Assembly (NCBI GenBank): GCA_030704425.1
Contig: JAPDHM010000002.1
Coordinates: 1-64,000 of the forward strand
DNA length: 64,000 bases
DNA from: Rhodobacteraceae bacterium IMCC1909
GTDB lineage: Bacteria > Pseudomonadota > Alphaproteobacteria > Rhodobacterales > Rhodobacteraceae
Direction of reading: 5' to 3'
Made by a program: the position numbers and the translations under genes. Within the stretch, counting starts at the first letter, position 1; each line of letters opens with the position of its first letter. This document shows positions 52,305 to 60,091 of this stretch, piece after piece. The notes beneath the pieces were generated by a model. The model worked only from the letters and a program-made list of their open reading frames with translations, had not been told where the DNA came from and did no database searches.

Positions 52305-52370
52305 TCGGTCCCTGAGGTTTCAAGGCGCAAGATGAGGATGCCTGGGTTGGAGGTTATCAATACTGATTAT

Positions 52371-52511
52371 GGCAGCTGTCAGACGAATGAGAACTCGCAT
52401 CGGATTGCTGGGGTAGCCTGAATCTATGCGCTCAATAGTTGGCGCCACTCAGTAAGAGCGGCGCTTCGGTTGAGCTTGAAATTATCTCGCGAGTAGACGT
52501 GGCGCTCCTGT
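52371..52511 (-). mobile_element. IS6-family terminal remnant
   Basis: The segment from AGCTGTCAGACGAATGAG through GGCGCCACTCAGTAAGAGCG to GTGGCGCTCCTG matches the 3' end of the full IS6 copies and breaks off at about 52511, leaving only the last transposase codons. The right neighbour is the integrase-upstream-like repeat. Confidence 0.75.
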
Positions 52512-52574
52512 ACCCTTTCACAGTCAACCTGACTCAACACCCAGCCCGTGTAGCGCCTTAACCGAACCAGAGTG

Positions 52575-52664
52575 GCCTCAGCAGGCAAGCAGCCGCATAA
52601 CCTAACCACGTGCAAAACCGCACATGTTTGCAGCGATGCGCAGGCGCGCGGGCGCGTGGCGGAT
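52575..52664 (+). repeat. Integrase-upstream-like dispersed repeat, copy 3
   Basis: GCCTCAGCAGGCAAGCAGCC, CACATGTTTGCAGCGATGCG and GGGCGCGTGGCGGA match copies 1 and 2. About 50 bases further on follows a run GTAGGGGTAAAAGTAGGGGT and then a short frame. Confidence 0.6.
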
Positions 52665-52712
52665 GTAGAGAGTGCAGTCAACATTGTAGGGGTAAAAGTA
52701 GGGGTGACATTA

Positions 52713-52754
52713 ATGGCCGTAAAATTAATTACTTATAAAAAATTATTTGAATGA
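52713..52754 (+). pseudogene. Possible integrase N-terminal stub
   Basis: ATG 52713 opens MAVKLITYKKLFE-stop, only 13 codons, ten bases before the IS6 element. The position after GTAGGGGTAAAAGTAGGGGT and the repeat resembles the start of tyrosine-type integrase genes. Only the stub is left, so the assignment is weak. Confidence 0.3.
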
Positions 52755-52764
52755 TTAGAGTGGT

Positions 52765-53581
52765 GGTGCTGTCAGACGAATGAGAGCTCGCATCGGATTG
52801 CTGGCGCAGCCTGAATCTATGCGCTCAATAGTTGGCGCCACTCAGTAAGAGCGGCGGTTCGATTGAACTTGAAATTGTCTCGTGAGTAGAAGTGGCGTTC
52901 CTGATTGAAATGGTTGTGGACTGAAGAGTGGACGGCAGCGAACTTTTGCAGACATCGCATCTGTCGGAAGCGGAGCATAGCGCGTTCTCGTCGTCGAAAC
53001 GGCAAGTGAGAATTCTCAGCCCGATTATTTACCCAGCGACCCGTTTCCTGCCGATCCGCGTTGCCAACAACTTTCATTGCAGCGCCATAGGAACGTAGTT
53101 TGTCCGTCACAACTACTTCTGGCCCGCCGTAGCGCTTCATTGCTTTTCTGAGAAATTTCAATGCCGCTTTGCAGTCTCGGCGCTTTGTAACATAACTTTC
53201 CAGCACCTCACCTTCGTGATCTACTGCCCGCCAGAGGTAATGTGTCTCTCCGTTGATCTTCACGAAGACCTCGTCCAGGTGCCATTGCCAGTTCGAATAA
53301 GATCGCATCCGACTGACCCGGTTTCGTCGTATCTCAGCAGCAAACATCGGACCAAATCTATTCCACCAGAACCCAACTATTTCGTGGCTGATCTCAATGC
53401 ATCGTTCGTGCAGAAGATCTTCCACGTTACGGAGTGAGAGCGGAAAACGAACGTACAGCATCACAGCCAGCCGGATGATCTCAGGGCTCGTTTTAAAGTA
53501 CCTGAATGGGGAATGTTTTGTCATACGGGGAGGCTATAAAACCGCCCGCCCCGTCTCAAGTTAGTTTTGTCTGACGGTACC
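52765..53581 (-). mobile_element. Full-length IS6-family insertion sequence, copy 1
   Basis: The element is 817 bases, bounded by GGTGCTGTCAGAC and its imperfect inverted partner GTCTGACGGTACC, with one transposase gene on the minus strand. No clear 8-base target duplication flanks it (AGAGTGGT left, AGTGTCAG right), so its surroundings have been rearranged, as is common for replicative IS6 elements. It is a candidate active copy. Confidence 0.9.
52817..53524 (-). CDS. IS6-family transposase (DDE)
   Basis: The 235-residue protein has the N-terminal helix-turn-helix region (EIIRLAVMLYVRFPLSLRNV), then the DDE residues: Asp in WQWHLDEVFVKING, Asp in VVVTDKLRSYGAA and Glu in NRAENSHLPFRRRER. 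IS6 family enzymes insert by replicative cointegrate formation. The reading frame is intact and normal in length. It is almost identical to the copy at 61929, which carries a stop. Confidence 0.95.
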   Translation of the reverse strand: MTKHSPFRYFKTSPEIIRLAVMLYVRFPLSLRNVEDLLHERCIEISHEIVGFWWNRFGPMFAAEIRRNRVSRMRSYSNWQWHLDEVFVKINGETHYLWRAVDHEGEVLESYVTKRRDCKAALKFLRKAMKRYGGPEVVVTDKLRSYGAAMKVVGNADRQETGRWVNNRAENSHLPFRRRERAMLRFRQMRCLQKFAAVHSSVHNHFNQERHFYSRDNFKFNRTAALTEWRQLLSA

Positions 53582-53966
53582 AGTGTCAGCTTTTCACAAA
53601 ACACCTGCAGAGTTACTCTAGGTAGATGGCTTGATCCCTATACAGACAAAATATTCTATGAGAGCCGTTTGATAGATATCGATCACTTGGTTCCCCTAAA
53701 ATACAGCTGGGACCGAGGCGCGCATTCTTGTACTACAAAAAAGCAACGCCAATTTTCAAATGATCCAATCAATCTGTTTGCAGTTGAAAAAAAGTGTGAA
53801 CCGCCAAAAATCCGCATCTGGACCAGCTGAATGGCTACCACCGAATATAAAGTTTCGATGCCAATATATAATAAGGTTCCAGCGGGTGGTTAAATTATAT
53901 GGCCTCAATCAAAGTGCCACTGAGCTTCAATTGATTAATAAAGCTCAGCGGCAATATTACAAGTGA
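53582..53966 (+). pseudogene. HNH endonuclease family protein, 5'-truncated and frameshifted
   Basis: Sequence beginning just inside the IS boundary reads NTCRVTLGRWLDPYTDKIFY and the HNH-type DIDHLVPLKYSWDRGAHSC, with a following ANDLDNL-like QFSNDPINLFAVE. Near 53790, in a run of seven A residues, the frame shifts: the current frame goes to PPKIRIWTS-stop, while the next gives SVNRQKSASGPAEWLPPNIK and continues to 53966. The N-terminus is missing, apparently cut by the IS6 element. Such proteins are DUF1524-like secreted or cytoplasmic nucleases. Confidence 0.75.
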
Positions 53967-54170
53967 TTAGATGATCATAAACAGAGCCATAAAGACAAAC
54001 TGCACCAACTGATCAAAAGGGTTAAGGGTGGCTGTGTCTGGGGCAGGAGATACCACTTCAATAGTTTCAAGAGCCGTTTTAGTAGGTTCAATCAGTTCTT
54101 CAGGCATTCCCCCTGCAGCAACTGACATCGCCATTAAACTGATCAAAGCAGCGGTTATTAGACTTTTCAT
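53967..54170 (-). CDS. Small secreted or membrane-associated protein, 67 residues
   Basis: It has a Sec-type signal peptide (MKSLITAALISLMAMSVAAG), a short linker with Pro and acidic residues, and a C-terminal hydrophobic end (LVQFVFMALFMII). The start GGAGACCTAAATG is the same as for the truncated small protein at 47321, and the following signal-peptide codons share TCTAATAACC. Function unknown. The leader immediately upstream (54171-54240) can fold into a pseudoknot, so translation may be regulated. A minus-strand transcript is assumed. Confidence 0.6.
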   Translation of the reverse strand: MKSLITAALISLMAMSVAAGGMPEELIEPTKTALETIEVVSPAPDTATLNPFDQLVQFVFMALFMII

Positions 54171-54184
54171 TTAGGTCTCCGAAT

Positions 54185-54238
54185 AGGTCGCTCAAAATCT
54201 CTCTGACGATGAGCGACCTGTATCAATCGCCAGAGAGA
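54185..54238 (-). promoter_or_regulatory. Candidate pseudoknot leader upstream of the small protein
   Basis: On the minus strand, TCTCTCTG (54238-54231 equivalents) pairs with CAGAGAGA (54205-54198 region), and AGGTCGCTC (54219-54211) pairs with GAGCGACCT (54193-54185). The two stems are interleaved, as in an H-type pseudoknot, with stems of 8 and 9 perfect pairs. The second stem ends 4 bases before the GGAGA ribosome site. A GTCTC just upstream (54249-54245) could pair with the GAGAC of the ribosome site in an alternative fold. This layout is typical of translational riboswitches; no known class fits. Confidence 0.5.
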
Positions 54239-54634
54239 AGGTTTGAGACTAGCTCTAGGTGAAGCCAGCCTTTAAGCGGTCGCTTTCATCGTCCGCTCAA
54301 AGGTCTTTTGGCTAAATAAAATGCAGAAATGATGCTCAAATTATGCAAACTTTAAGGTAAATTGTGCAGTAAATGATGAGCCAGAAATTTTTTTGCATGC
54401 AGCAAAAATTTGCCTATTTGCAAGCACACGATTAATGTTTTTGTTAATTAGCTAAAAGTATCATATCAATACTTATGAGGCGGGCTATAACATCGTCGAA
54501 ACGAACAGAAATCGACCTAAGGCTTTCTTTTCTCCCTGGGAAGCCTTTGTTTTTGAGAAACAGAAACTGAGTTAAACACCTCTCAAAGCAGATCTCATAA
54601 AGCTATTAAAGCAAAAAAATGCGTTTTTAATTCT
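54239..54634. other. AT-rich gene-free stretch upstream of the small protein
   Basis: Contains the hairpin at 54263 and then AT-rich DNA without reading frames. It should carry the minus-strand promoter for the structured leader and small protein, but no sigma-70 match stands out. Confidence 0.4.
54263..54313. repeat. Long imperfect hairpin
   Basis: AGCC...GGCT outside and CCTTTAAGCGG with CCGCTCAAAGG inside (one mismatch) form a stem over a 13-base loop. It lies next to the pseudoknot leader. No T-run follows on either strand, so it is structured rather than a plain terminator. Confidence 0.5.
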
Positions 54635-55798
54635 TTATATTAAAGCTCGAATTTCTTCGACCATTTTTAATGTGGCTTCAAATCTCGATCCATCTAGCGG
54701 TATATCTTGACTGGAAAACCAAGCTATCGACATCTTCTTAATTGGGTCTACAAACAAAAACTGCCCATGTATTCCAACTCCAAAAATCAATGGTTCAATA
54801 CCACGCTTTACATACCATTTAGATCGATAATGGATATCTCTGCTGCCCATTATTTCGTAGAAATCTCCATCTCGCCATGCCTCAGGGTCACCATTATAAA
54901 AAATGTCTTCGAGCCAATTGCTCGGGATCACTTGCGTTCCGTTGCGCTGACCGTTGTTTGCCATCATCATGCCAACTCTAGCCAAATCACGAGCAAGCAA
55001 ACATTTACCACCTGCGGCACGTGAACCACCAATACGGTCAACCGTAATGTAACCTGGTGCTTCCGCACCAAGAGGCTTCCACAGCCTTTCACTGACTAAA
55101 TCGGCATAGCGTACACCACTTGCGCGCTCAAAGACCCAAGCTAACAAGTCTGTATTTGGAGAAACATAATGGAACCGATCACCATGAGCTCCATCAGCTG
55201 TCTTCAGTGAAGACATGAACGAGCGCAAATCACCAGGTTCTCGGTTTTTGGGAACCGGGTTCCAGTTAGCTGCATATCTATAGTCGACGATTGGACCTTC
55301 ATTGGCGAGGTAATCCTCATCAAACAGTATTCCAGCGCGCATATCTAAGAGATCCCGAACGGTAGCCCCAGCGTACGCAATATCAGAAAGTTCGGGTACG
55401 AATTTTGTAATTAAATTATCGATAGCCAGCTCACCACGCTCCACGAGCGTTCCCGCCACCAAACCCAACATCGATTTGGATACTGACATCAAAATATGCG
55501 GGTCATTAGCTGTCATTCCATTCCGGTAAGTCTCATGAACGAGTTTATTATCATGCAAAATAACAACAGCATCACTGTCTGTATCCGCCATTATTTTTTC
55601 GAGACCCAAACATGAGATATCCATGACACCCGCTTCCAATTCCCAAACGTCTTTTGGATTGTTTGGGATTTCAGCAGTGGGAACAATCTCTCTCACATGG
55701 TGAAAAGCCCAATGGCAATAGGGCGCTTTGCGCCAATTCGCGAGAGAAACGCGATTTTGTTCCGCAGGTGGAAAACCTTGCATTATATCTGACATCAA
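54635..55798 (-). CDS. Serine hydrolase, class C beta-lactamase family (6-aminohexanoate-dimer hydrolase-like)
   Basis: The 387-residue protein has the catalytic S105-x-x-K108 in ILMSVSKSMLGLVAG, the tyrosine motif in FHYVSPNTDLLAWVFE and the third element HGQFLFVDP. The surrounding residues (NWNPVPKNREPGDLRSFMSS) are as in NylB-type hydrolases and EstB-like esterases. No signal peptide. Substrates could be esters or amides. It is divergent from the cupin-GST pair. Confidence 0.88.
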   Translation of the reverse strand: MMSDIMQGFPPAEQNRVSLANWRKAPYCHWAFHHVREIVPTAEIPNNPKDVWELEAGVMDISCLGLEKIMADTDSDAVVILHDNKLVHETYRNGMTANDPHILMSVSKSMLGLVAGTLVERGELAIDNLITKFVPELSDIAYAGATVRDLLDMRAGILFDEDYLANEGPIVDYRYAANWNPVPKNREPGDLRSFMSSLKTADGAHGDRFHYVSPNTDLLAWVFERASGVRYADLVSERLWKPLGAEAPGYITVDRIGGSRAAGGKCLLARDLARVGMMMANNGQRNGTQVIPSNWLEDIFYNGDPEAWRDGDFYEIMGSRDIHYRSKWYVKRGIEPLIFGVGIHGQFLFVDPIKKMSIAWFSSQDIPLDGSRFEATLKMVEEIRALI

Positions 55799-55939
55799 AG
55801 GCTCCCGTTAATCACGCGGAGAGCGTTGCATAAAAGTAAAAACAGCTTCAATAGATAAAATTGAAACAATCCTGTTTATTAAAAGCTATAATGAGCCAAT
55901 AAGGCATCCTTGATGCGCATAATTTTAAGAGGTGTCTTA

Positions 55940-56347
55940 ATGAAAATTTTCAAATCAGGATCAAGACCGACTAAAAAAGCATCCTCAGATTGGTTTACTG
56001 GCGACGTATGGCAAGATCCAATTGTTGAAGCACCTGAACCGGCTCGAATTCGTGCTTTGAGTGTATCCTTCGAACCAGGGGCTCGCACTGCGTGGCATAC
56101 ACATCCTTTAGGACAAACACTTTATGTAATAGCCGGAAACGGTCTTATCGGGCTAAGAAATGAAGTGCCAAAGAATATTAAAGCCGGTGATACCGTCTGG
56201 ATACCCCCAGGTGAGGAACATTGGCACGGAGCAAGCGCAAACAATAGTATGACGCACATCGCAATCCAAGAGGCACTCAATGGGCGCGTCGCGGAATGGC
56301 TGGAGCAAGTTTCAGATCACGACTACAACTCTATAAAAGAACAATAA
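55940..56347 (+). CDS. Cupin domain protein (carboxymuconolactone-type)
   Basis: About 135 residues with the two cupin motifs: WHTHPLGQTLYVIAGNGLIG (metal-binding His pair plus Glu/Gln position) and IPPGEEHWHGASANNSMTHI. The start is set at ATG 55940 (MKIFKSGSRPTKKASSDW) with GAGGTG before it. Such proteins are metal-binding isomerases, dioxygenases or binders; many small cupins of this type occur in aromatic or ring-opened-compound metabolism. Followed closely by the GST gene. Confidence 0.85.
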   Translation: MKIFKSGSRPTKKASSDWFTGDVWQDPIVEAPEPARIRALSVSFEPGARTAWHTHPLGQTLYVIAGNGLIGLRNEVPKNIKAGDTVWIPPGEEHWHGASANNSMTHIAIQEALNGRVAEWLEQVSDHDYNSIKEQ

Positions 56348-56379
56348 AACTCAAATTTAAAACCCATCTGGAGAAATAA

Positions 56380-57006
56380 ATGAGTTACCAACTGTATTAT
56401 GCAGACGGCACAGCCTCAATGGGTGTTCGAGTAATGCTTGAAGAAATAGGAGCGTCATATGAATTAATTGAAACAACGACCGAAAAAACAAAACCTCGTC
56501 CCGCTGAACAGTTGAAAATAAACCCAAACGGCTGGGTTCCTGTTCTGATCTGGGATCAAAACTCTATGTATGAATGCGCAGCAATAACGATATTTATGTG
56601 CGATAAACATTCTCAAGCGCAACTAGCACCAGCTATTGATGCGCCAGAACGAAGCCTTTTCCTGCAAACTTTGGTTTATTTCTCTAGCTCGGTTCAGACG
56701 GCATTTCAGCTAGATTACCACTCCGATAGGTTTGCAGACACTCCAGCAGACGAGCCCAGTGCCAAGCGACGAGGATACCGGCGGCTAAGTGAAACCTGGC
56801 AGATTGTTAATGATCAAATTGGGGATAATAAATGGATACTTGGCGAAAAGTTCAGTGCTGCGGATATTTATCTTTTTATGCTCACAACTTGGCTTGACCC
56901 ATCGCGTGGCCATCCAAGTATCTCAAATTTCCCAAACGTCCAACGGATTGCTGATGCAGTGATGCTCAGGCCCAGTGTTCAGACCGTATACGGAAATGTA
57001 AACTGA
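56380..57006 (+). CDS. Glutathione S-transferase family protein
   Basis: The 208-residue protein has the thioredoxin-like N-domain (TASMGVRVMLEEIGASYELI, then KINPNGWVPVLIWD) and an all-helical C-domain with GDNKWILGEKFSAADIYLFM. The Ser in ASMG is a likely glutathione-activating residue. It could be a maleylacetoacetate/maleylpyruvate isomerase-type or detoxifying GST. It follows the cupin gene by 32 bases in what looks like a two-gene operon. Confidence 0.88.
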   Translation: MSYQLYYADGTASMGVRVMLEEIGASYELIETTTEKTKPRPAEQLKINPNGWVPVLIWDQNSMYECAAITIFMCDKHSQAQLAPAIDAPERSLFLQTLVYFSSSVQTAFQLDYHSDRFADTPADEPSAKRRGYRRLSETWQIVNDQIGDNKWILGEKFSAADIYLFMLTTWLDPSRGHPSISNFPNVQRIADAVMLRPSVQTVYGNVN

Positions 57007-57884
57007 TCAGGCTTTATACCTTGCGCGCGCATTAGCCCAAAATAAGATATTTGGATCGCGTGCACTCACAGTACACAGCCTGTCTGGCTTTGGCTCAATA
57101 CCAACCCGCCCCAAGTCTAAGCGATCAGCGTCCCAACATACACGCACGGTCACGTCACCGTCTGTGTAACCTTCAAAATGGTGTATGAGGGCTTCGCTCA
57201 AAAGTTCCATCTCAGTATCAGTCACATCAAACCAACTGCCTCTAATTGTACGTGCAAATTGTGCAGCTCGCATTCCATGCTCTGGATCATAGTTCTCATT
57301 TCGCCGCTGAGTGTCATGAAGCAAGCTAAACAACTCGACCACTTTAATATTAGCATTCTCTGCCCTCGCTAACTGTCGGCCGTTCTGTAGAACACGCATC
57401 CAGTGTAAAAACCATGCAAACCATTATGGTCCATTTTGTAGGCTTGGCAGCAATGTTCCATGAAGGCTTGTGTCACAACTTCTGAGGAAGTTGGAGTGTA
57501 GACGGGTAATAGCACGCTTTGTTTCTCTGGTTCCTGACTATTCACGACAGCAAACTTTCTGCCTGCAAACTCGTATGACGTTGGCGCGTCACTCATCCAC
57601 AAAATCATTTCCTGAAGTTCTTTTTCGTCTAGAAATTTAACTGCCCGCCGCACAGCCCAAGAGCTATCTTTTTGAGTAGGAAAATTTTTTTGAAAGAACT
57701 CAAAACCCAAGCTCTTTAAAGCTGCAATCTCTACAAGGGTAGGGGACTGTAAAACCCAAATATCGCCATCATTATTGTCTGGCATCAGCCGTTTGTTCAT
57801 GAACCGTTTGGCCTGATAACGCATATGCTCAGCATCAGTTATTCTGATTATAAGCCTGATATCAGCGGTATCTCTAACAGGCAT
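57007..57884 (-). pseudogene. HD-domain protein with N-terminal unknown domain, single-base frameshift
   Basis: The N-terminal 150 codons (start 57884, MPVRDTADIRLIIRITDAEH) have no recognised family; the C-terminal part is an HD phosphohydrolase with HD in LFSLLHDTQRRNENYDPEHG and the downstream LIHHFEGYTDGD. At about 57412 the frame is broken: DHNGLHGFYTGCVFYRT replaces GLHGFLHWMRVLQNGRQLAR of the adjacent frame, consistent with one T lost from GGTTTTTACAC. The two frames therefore form one gene of about 292 codons. HD domains hydrolyse phosphate esters such as nucleotides; the substrate is unknown. Confidence 0.75.
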
Positions 57885-57903
57885 TTACGCTCTCACTCAC
57901 GGC

Positions 57904-58884
57904 TCAAAGTCTCTTATATCCACGACGCATCAAAAATTTAATATTGGTGCTTATAAATTTATTCATCAGATATGGACCGGAAAGCACGGTGCTACCATCG
58001 CGTGATCTAATAGATGTAATTTCTGCGTCCCAATCAGGTTGGTGAAAAAAAGCTAGGCTTTTGCGCTGAGCTTGATGAGGCCTAGCCACTACTCTGTGCA
58101 AGGTAGACACCCACCGCCCCGATGTCCAAAGCTCCATCAAATCTCCAAGATTGATGATAAAACAATTTTCTTCTGCAGGCACGTCCAGCCAGTTACCATT
58201 TTGATTGATTTGCAAACCAGAAGTTCCAGGTTGAGGTAACAGTATCGTCAACGAACCGTAGTCCGTATGTGCACCAGCCCTCTGTTGCCCTTCCTCAGTC
58301 ACCTCCGTAGTGGCCGGGTAGTTCAGCGCTCTTAAAGCGGATATTGGATTTTTAATATATCCATCAAAAAAGTTAGGCTGTAAGTCTAAAGCTTCAGCAA
58401 ATGCCGACATAACTCGCTTAGCAAGGCCCTCCATTTCACGATAATATTCACACCAAGCCTCTTTGAAGCCATCCATTTGCGGCCAAATAGTCGGCTTATA
58501 GCAAAAATCATAGGCTCGAGCGTCTTTAATACCAACTGGTATCGTTAAAGGCCCACCATTGAAGCTTTCTTTCAAATCCGGCGGAGTTTTTTCACCTTTA
58601 GAAGCTGCCAGGGCCTCCTTGTTTGGCCCAATCCAGCCATAAGGGTAACCAGCGTAGGGAACCACTACCTCTTGTTTCTTTGCATTTGGAAGCGCAAAAA
58701 AATCTGAAACAACTTTCCACTGTGTCGCAATAATTTCGTTTGGAACTCCATGTCCATCCAAAACAAGAAAGCCAGTATTCCTACAAATATTATCTAATTG
58801 GACACTCAGCTTTTGGCGCTGTACGCCTTCCGATTTTTCAAATTCTTGAAGATTGAATTTAGGAAATTGCATTGTGGTTACCAA
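57904..58884 (-). CDS. 2-oxoglutarate/Fe(II) oxygenase, isopenicillin N synthase-like
   Basis: The 326-residue protein has the N-terminal non-haem dioxygenase region (FLVLDGHGVPNEIIATQWKV) and the 2OG-Fe core: HTDYGSLTILLPQPGTSGLQ (His-x-Asp), then LHRVVARP (distal His) and RKSLAFF (Arg-x-Ser). Such oxygenases hydroxylate or desaturate small molecules; in marine bacteria the family is diverse. Substrate unknown. It lies close to the HD-domain gene on the same strand. Confidence 0.9.
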   Translation of the reverse strand: MVTTMQFPKFNLQEFEKSEGVQRQKLSVQLDNICRNTGFLVLDGHGVPNEIIATQWKVVSDFFALPNAKKQEVVVPYAGYPYGWIGPNKEALAASKGEKTPPDLKESFNGGPLTIPVGIKDARAYDFCYKPTIWPQMDGFKEAWCEYYREMEGLAKRVMSAFAEALDLQPNFFDGYIKNPISALRALNYPATTEVTEEGQQRAGAHTDYGSLTILLPQPGTSGLQINQNGNWLDVPAEENCFIINLGDLMELWTSGRWVSTLHRVVARPHQAQRKSLAFFHQPDWDAEITSIRSRDGSTVLSGPYLMNKFISTNIKFLMRRGYKRL

Positions 58885-59018
58885 ACAATTGTTTTTAGTT
58901 TCGATTGCTATCCATTGATGCCGAAAGCCTAAAACGGTTTTGGAGAAAATCCGAGCTTTATTTCCTGGCGCTTCATGGCGACCTTTAACTTTTCAAACAA
59001 ATAGCAATACTGCACCCT

Positions 59019-59696
59019 ATGTGCGGACGTTTTGCTATATCACTGCCTAAAGAGGCTATGACGGAATTGTTTACGGCAACTCCTGCAAATGACTTACCAA
59101 AAACTCCAAACTACAATGTGTGCCCTACCAACAATATTCATACCGTTACATCGGATAAAGGCATACGGCATTTAAGAGCAATGCGGTGGGGATTTGTCCC
59201 GAGTTGGTATGCCACCTTATCTGGAGGACCCCTTCTGATAAATGCCCGGTCAGAAACCATTGCCAAAAAACCAGCATTTCGAGATGCTTGCAGAAATCGC
59301 AGGTGCTTAATACCGGCGGATGGGTTTTATGAATGGGCACGTAACGAGGGAGAAAAGCCTAGCCCATACCGAGCATTAAGATCAGATGGACAACCAATGG
59401 CTATGGCTGGCATTTGGCAGAACTATGAAATTAACGGATCAATCATAACTACCTGTGCAATTGTGACGACATATGCCAACAAAACTATGGGTAAAATTCA
59501 CCACAGGCTTCCCGTTATTCTTGGTCAAGAAAATTGGCCGCTTTGGTTGGGTGAGGCTGGAAAAGGCGCGGCTATCTTAATGCGGCCGGTGGAGGAACAT
59601 ATTTTGGATTTGCAAAGGGTAAGTACTGTTGTGAATTCAAACCGTGCGTCAGGCAGCAAACTCTGGGAACAGGTTAAAAAGAGGTGCCACTGTTAG
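59019..59696 (+). CDS. SRAP domain protein (SOS response-associated, YedK/HMCES-like)
   Basis: The 225-residue protein begins MCGRFAIS, with the catalytic Cys2, and has the conserved NARSETIAKKPAFRDACRNR and RCLIPADGFYEWARNEGEKP, then the MGKIHHRLPVIL His. SRAP proteins cross-link to abasic sites in single-stranded DNA and protect them. The last residues run into IS6 sequence at about 59694, so the native C-terminus may have been slightly altered. Confidence 0.92.
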   Translation: MCGRFAISLPKEAMTELFTATPANDLPKTPNYNVCPTNNIHTVTSDKGIRHLRAMRWGFVPSWYATLSGGPLLINARSETIAKKPAFRDACRNRRCLIPADGFYEWARNEGEKPSPYRALRSDGQPMAMAGIWQNYEINGSIITTCAIVTTYANKTMGKIHHRLPVILGQENWPLWLGEAGKGAAILMRPVEEHILDLQRVSTVVNSNRASGSKLWEQVKKRCHC

Positions 59697-59985
59697 TTCG
59701 AATACGATCGCATTCGACCAACCCGGTTTCGTCGTATCTCAGCCGCGAACATCGGGCCAAATCTGTTCCTCCAAAACCGAATTGTTTCGTGGCTGATCTC
59801 AATGCGTCGTTCGTGCAGAAGATCTTCCGCGTTACGAAGTGAGAGCGGAAACCGAACATAACGAATCTCAGCCAAGCGGATGATCTAAGGGCTCGTTTTA
59901 AAGTACCTGAATGGGGAGTGTTTTGTCATTTGCCGATTTTACGAATACACCCTGCTTGCTTCAACCGAGTTTAATCTGACAGTAA
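59694..59985 (-). mobile_element. IS6-family remnant, transposase 5' part
   Basis: Reading on the minus strand, the sequence matches the start of the transposase up to MRSYSN, with a TAG after KTSP near 59887 and changes such as AEIRYVRF. The outer end is AATCTGACAGTA at about 59974-59985. The 3' part is missing. It abuts the SRAP gene end. Confidence 0.8.
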
Positions 59986-59995
59986 AGATCCAAAG

Positions 59996-60040
59996 GGTGC
60001 TGTCAGACGAATGAGAATTGGCGGCGGATTATTGGCGCAG
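59996..60040 (-). mobile_element. Short IS6-family 3'-end remnant
   Basis: GGTGCTGTCAGACGAATGAG followed by a diverged ATTGGCGGCGGATTATTGGC is the very end of another IS6 copy. With the preceding remnant, 10 bases away, it could be the two outer ends of one deleted element. Confidence 0.6.
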
Positions 60041-60091
60041 TCAGATGAGGCTACTCAGGGTGATTTAACCCAAAACACTATACAGTAAGTC

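Noticed and set aside
52424-52684. 86-codon minus-strand frame
   Set aside because: Only the end (FKLNRSAALTEWRQLLSA) is transposase; the rest is the antisense of the dispersed repeat.
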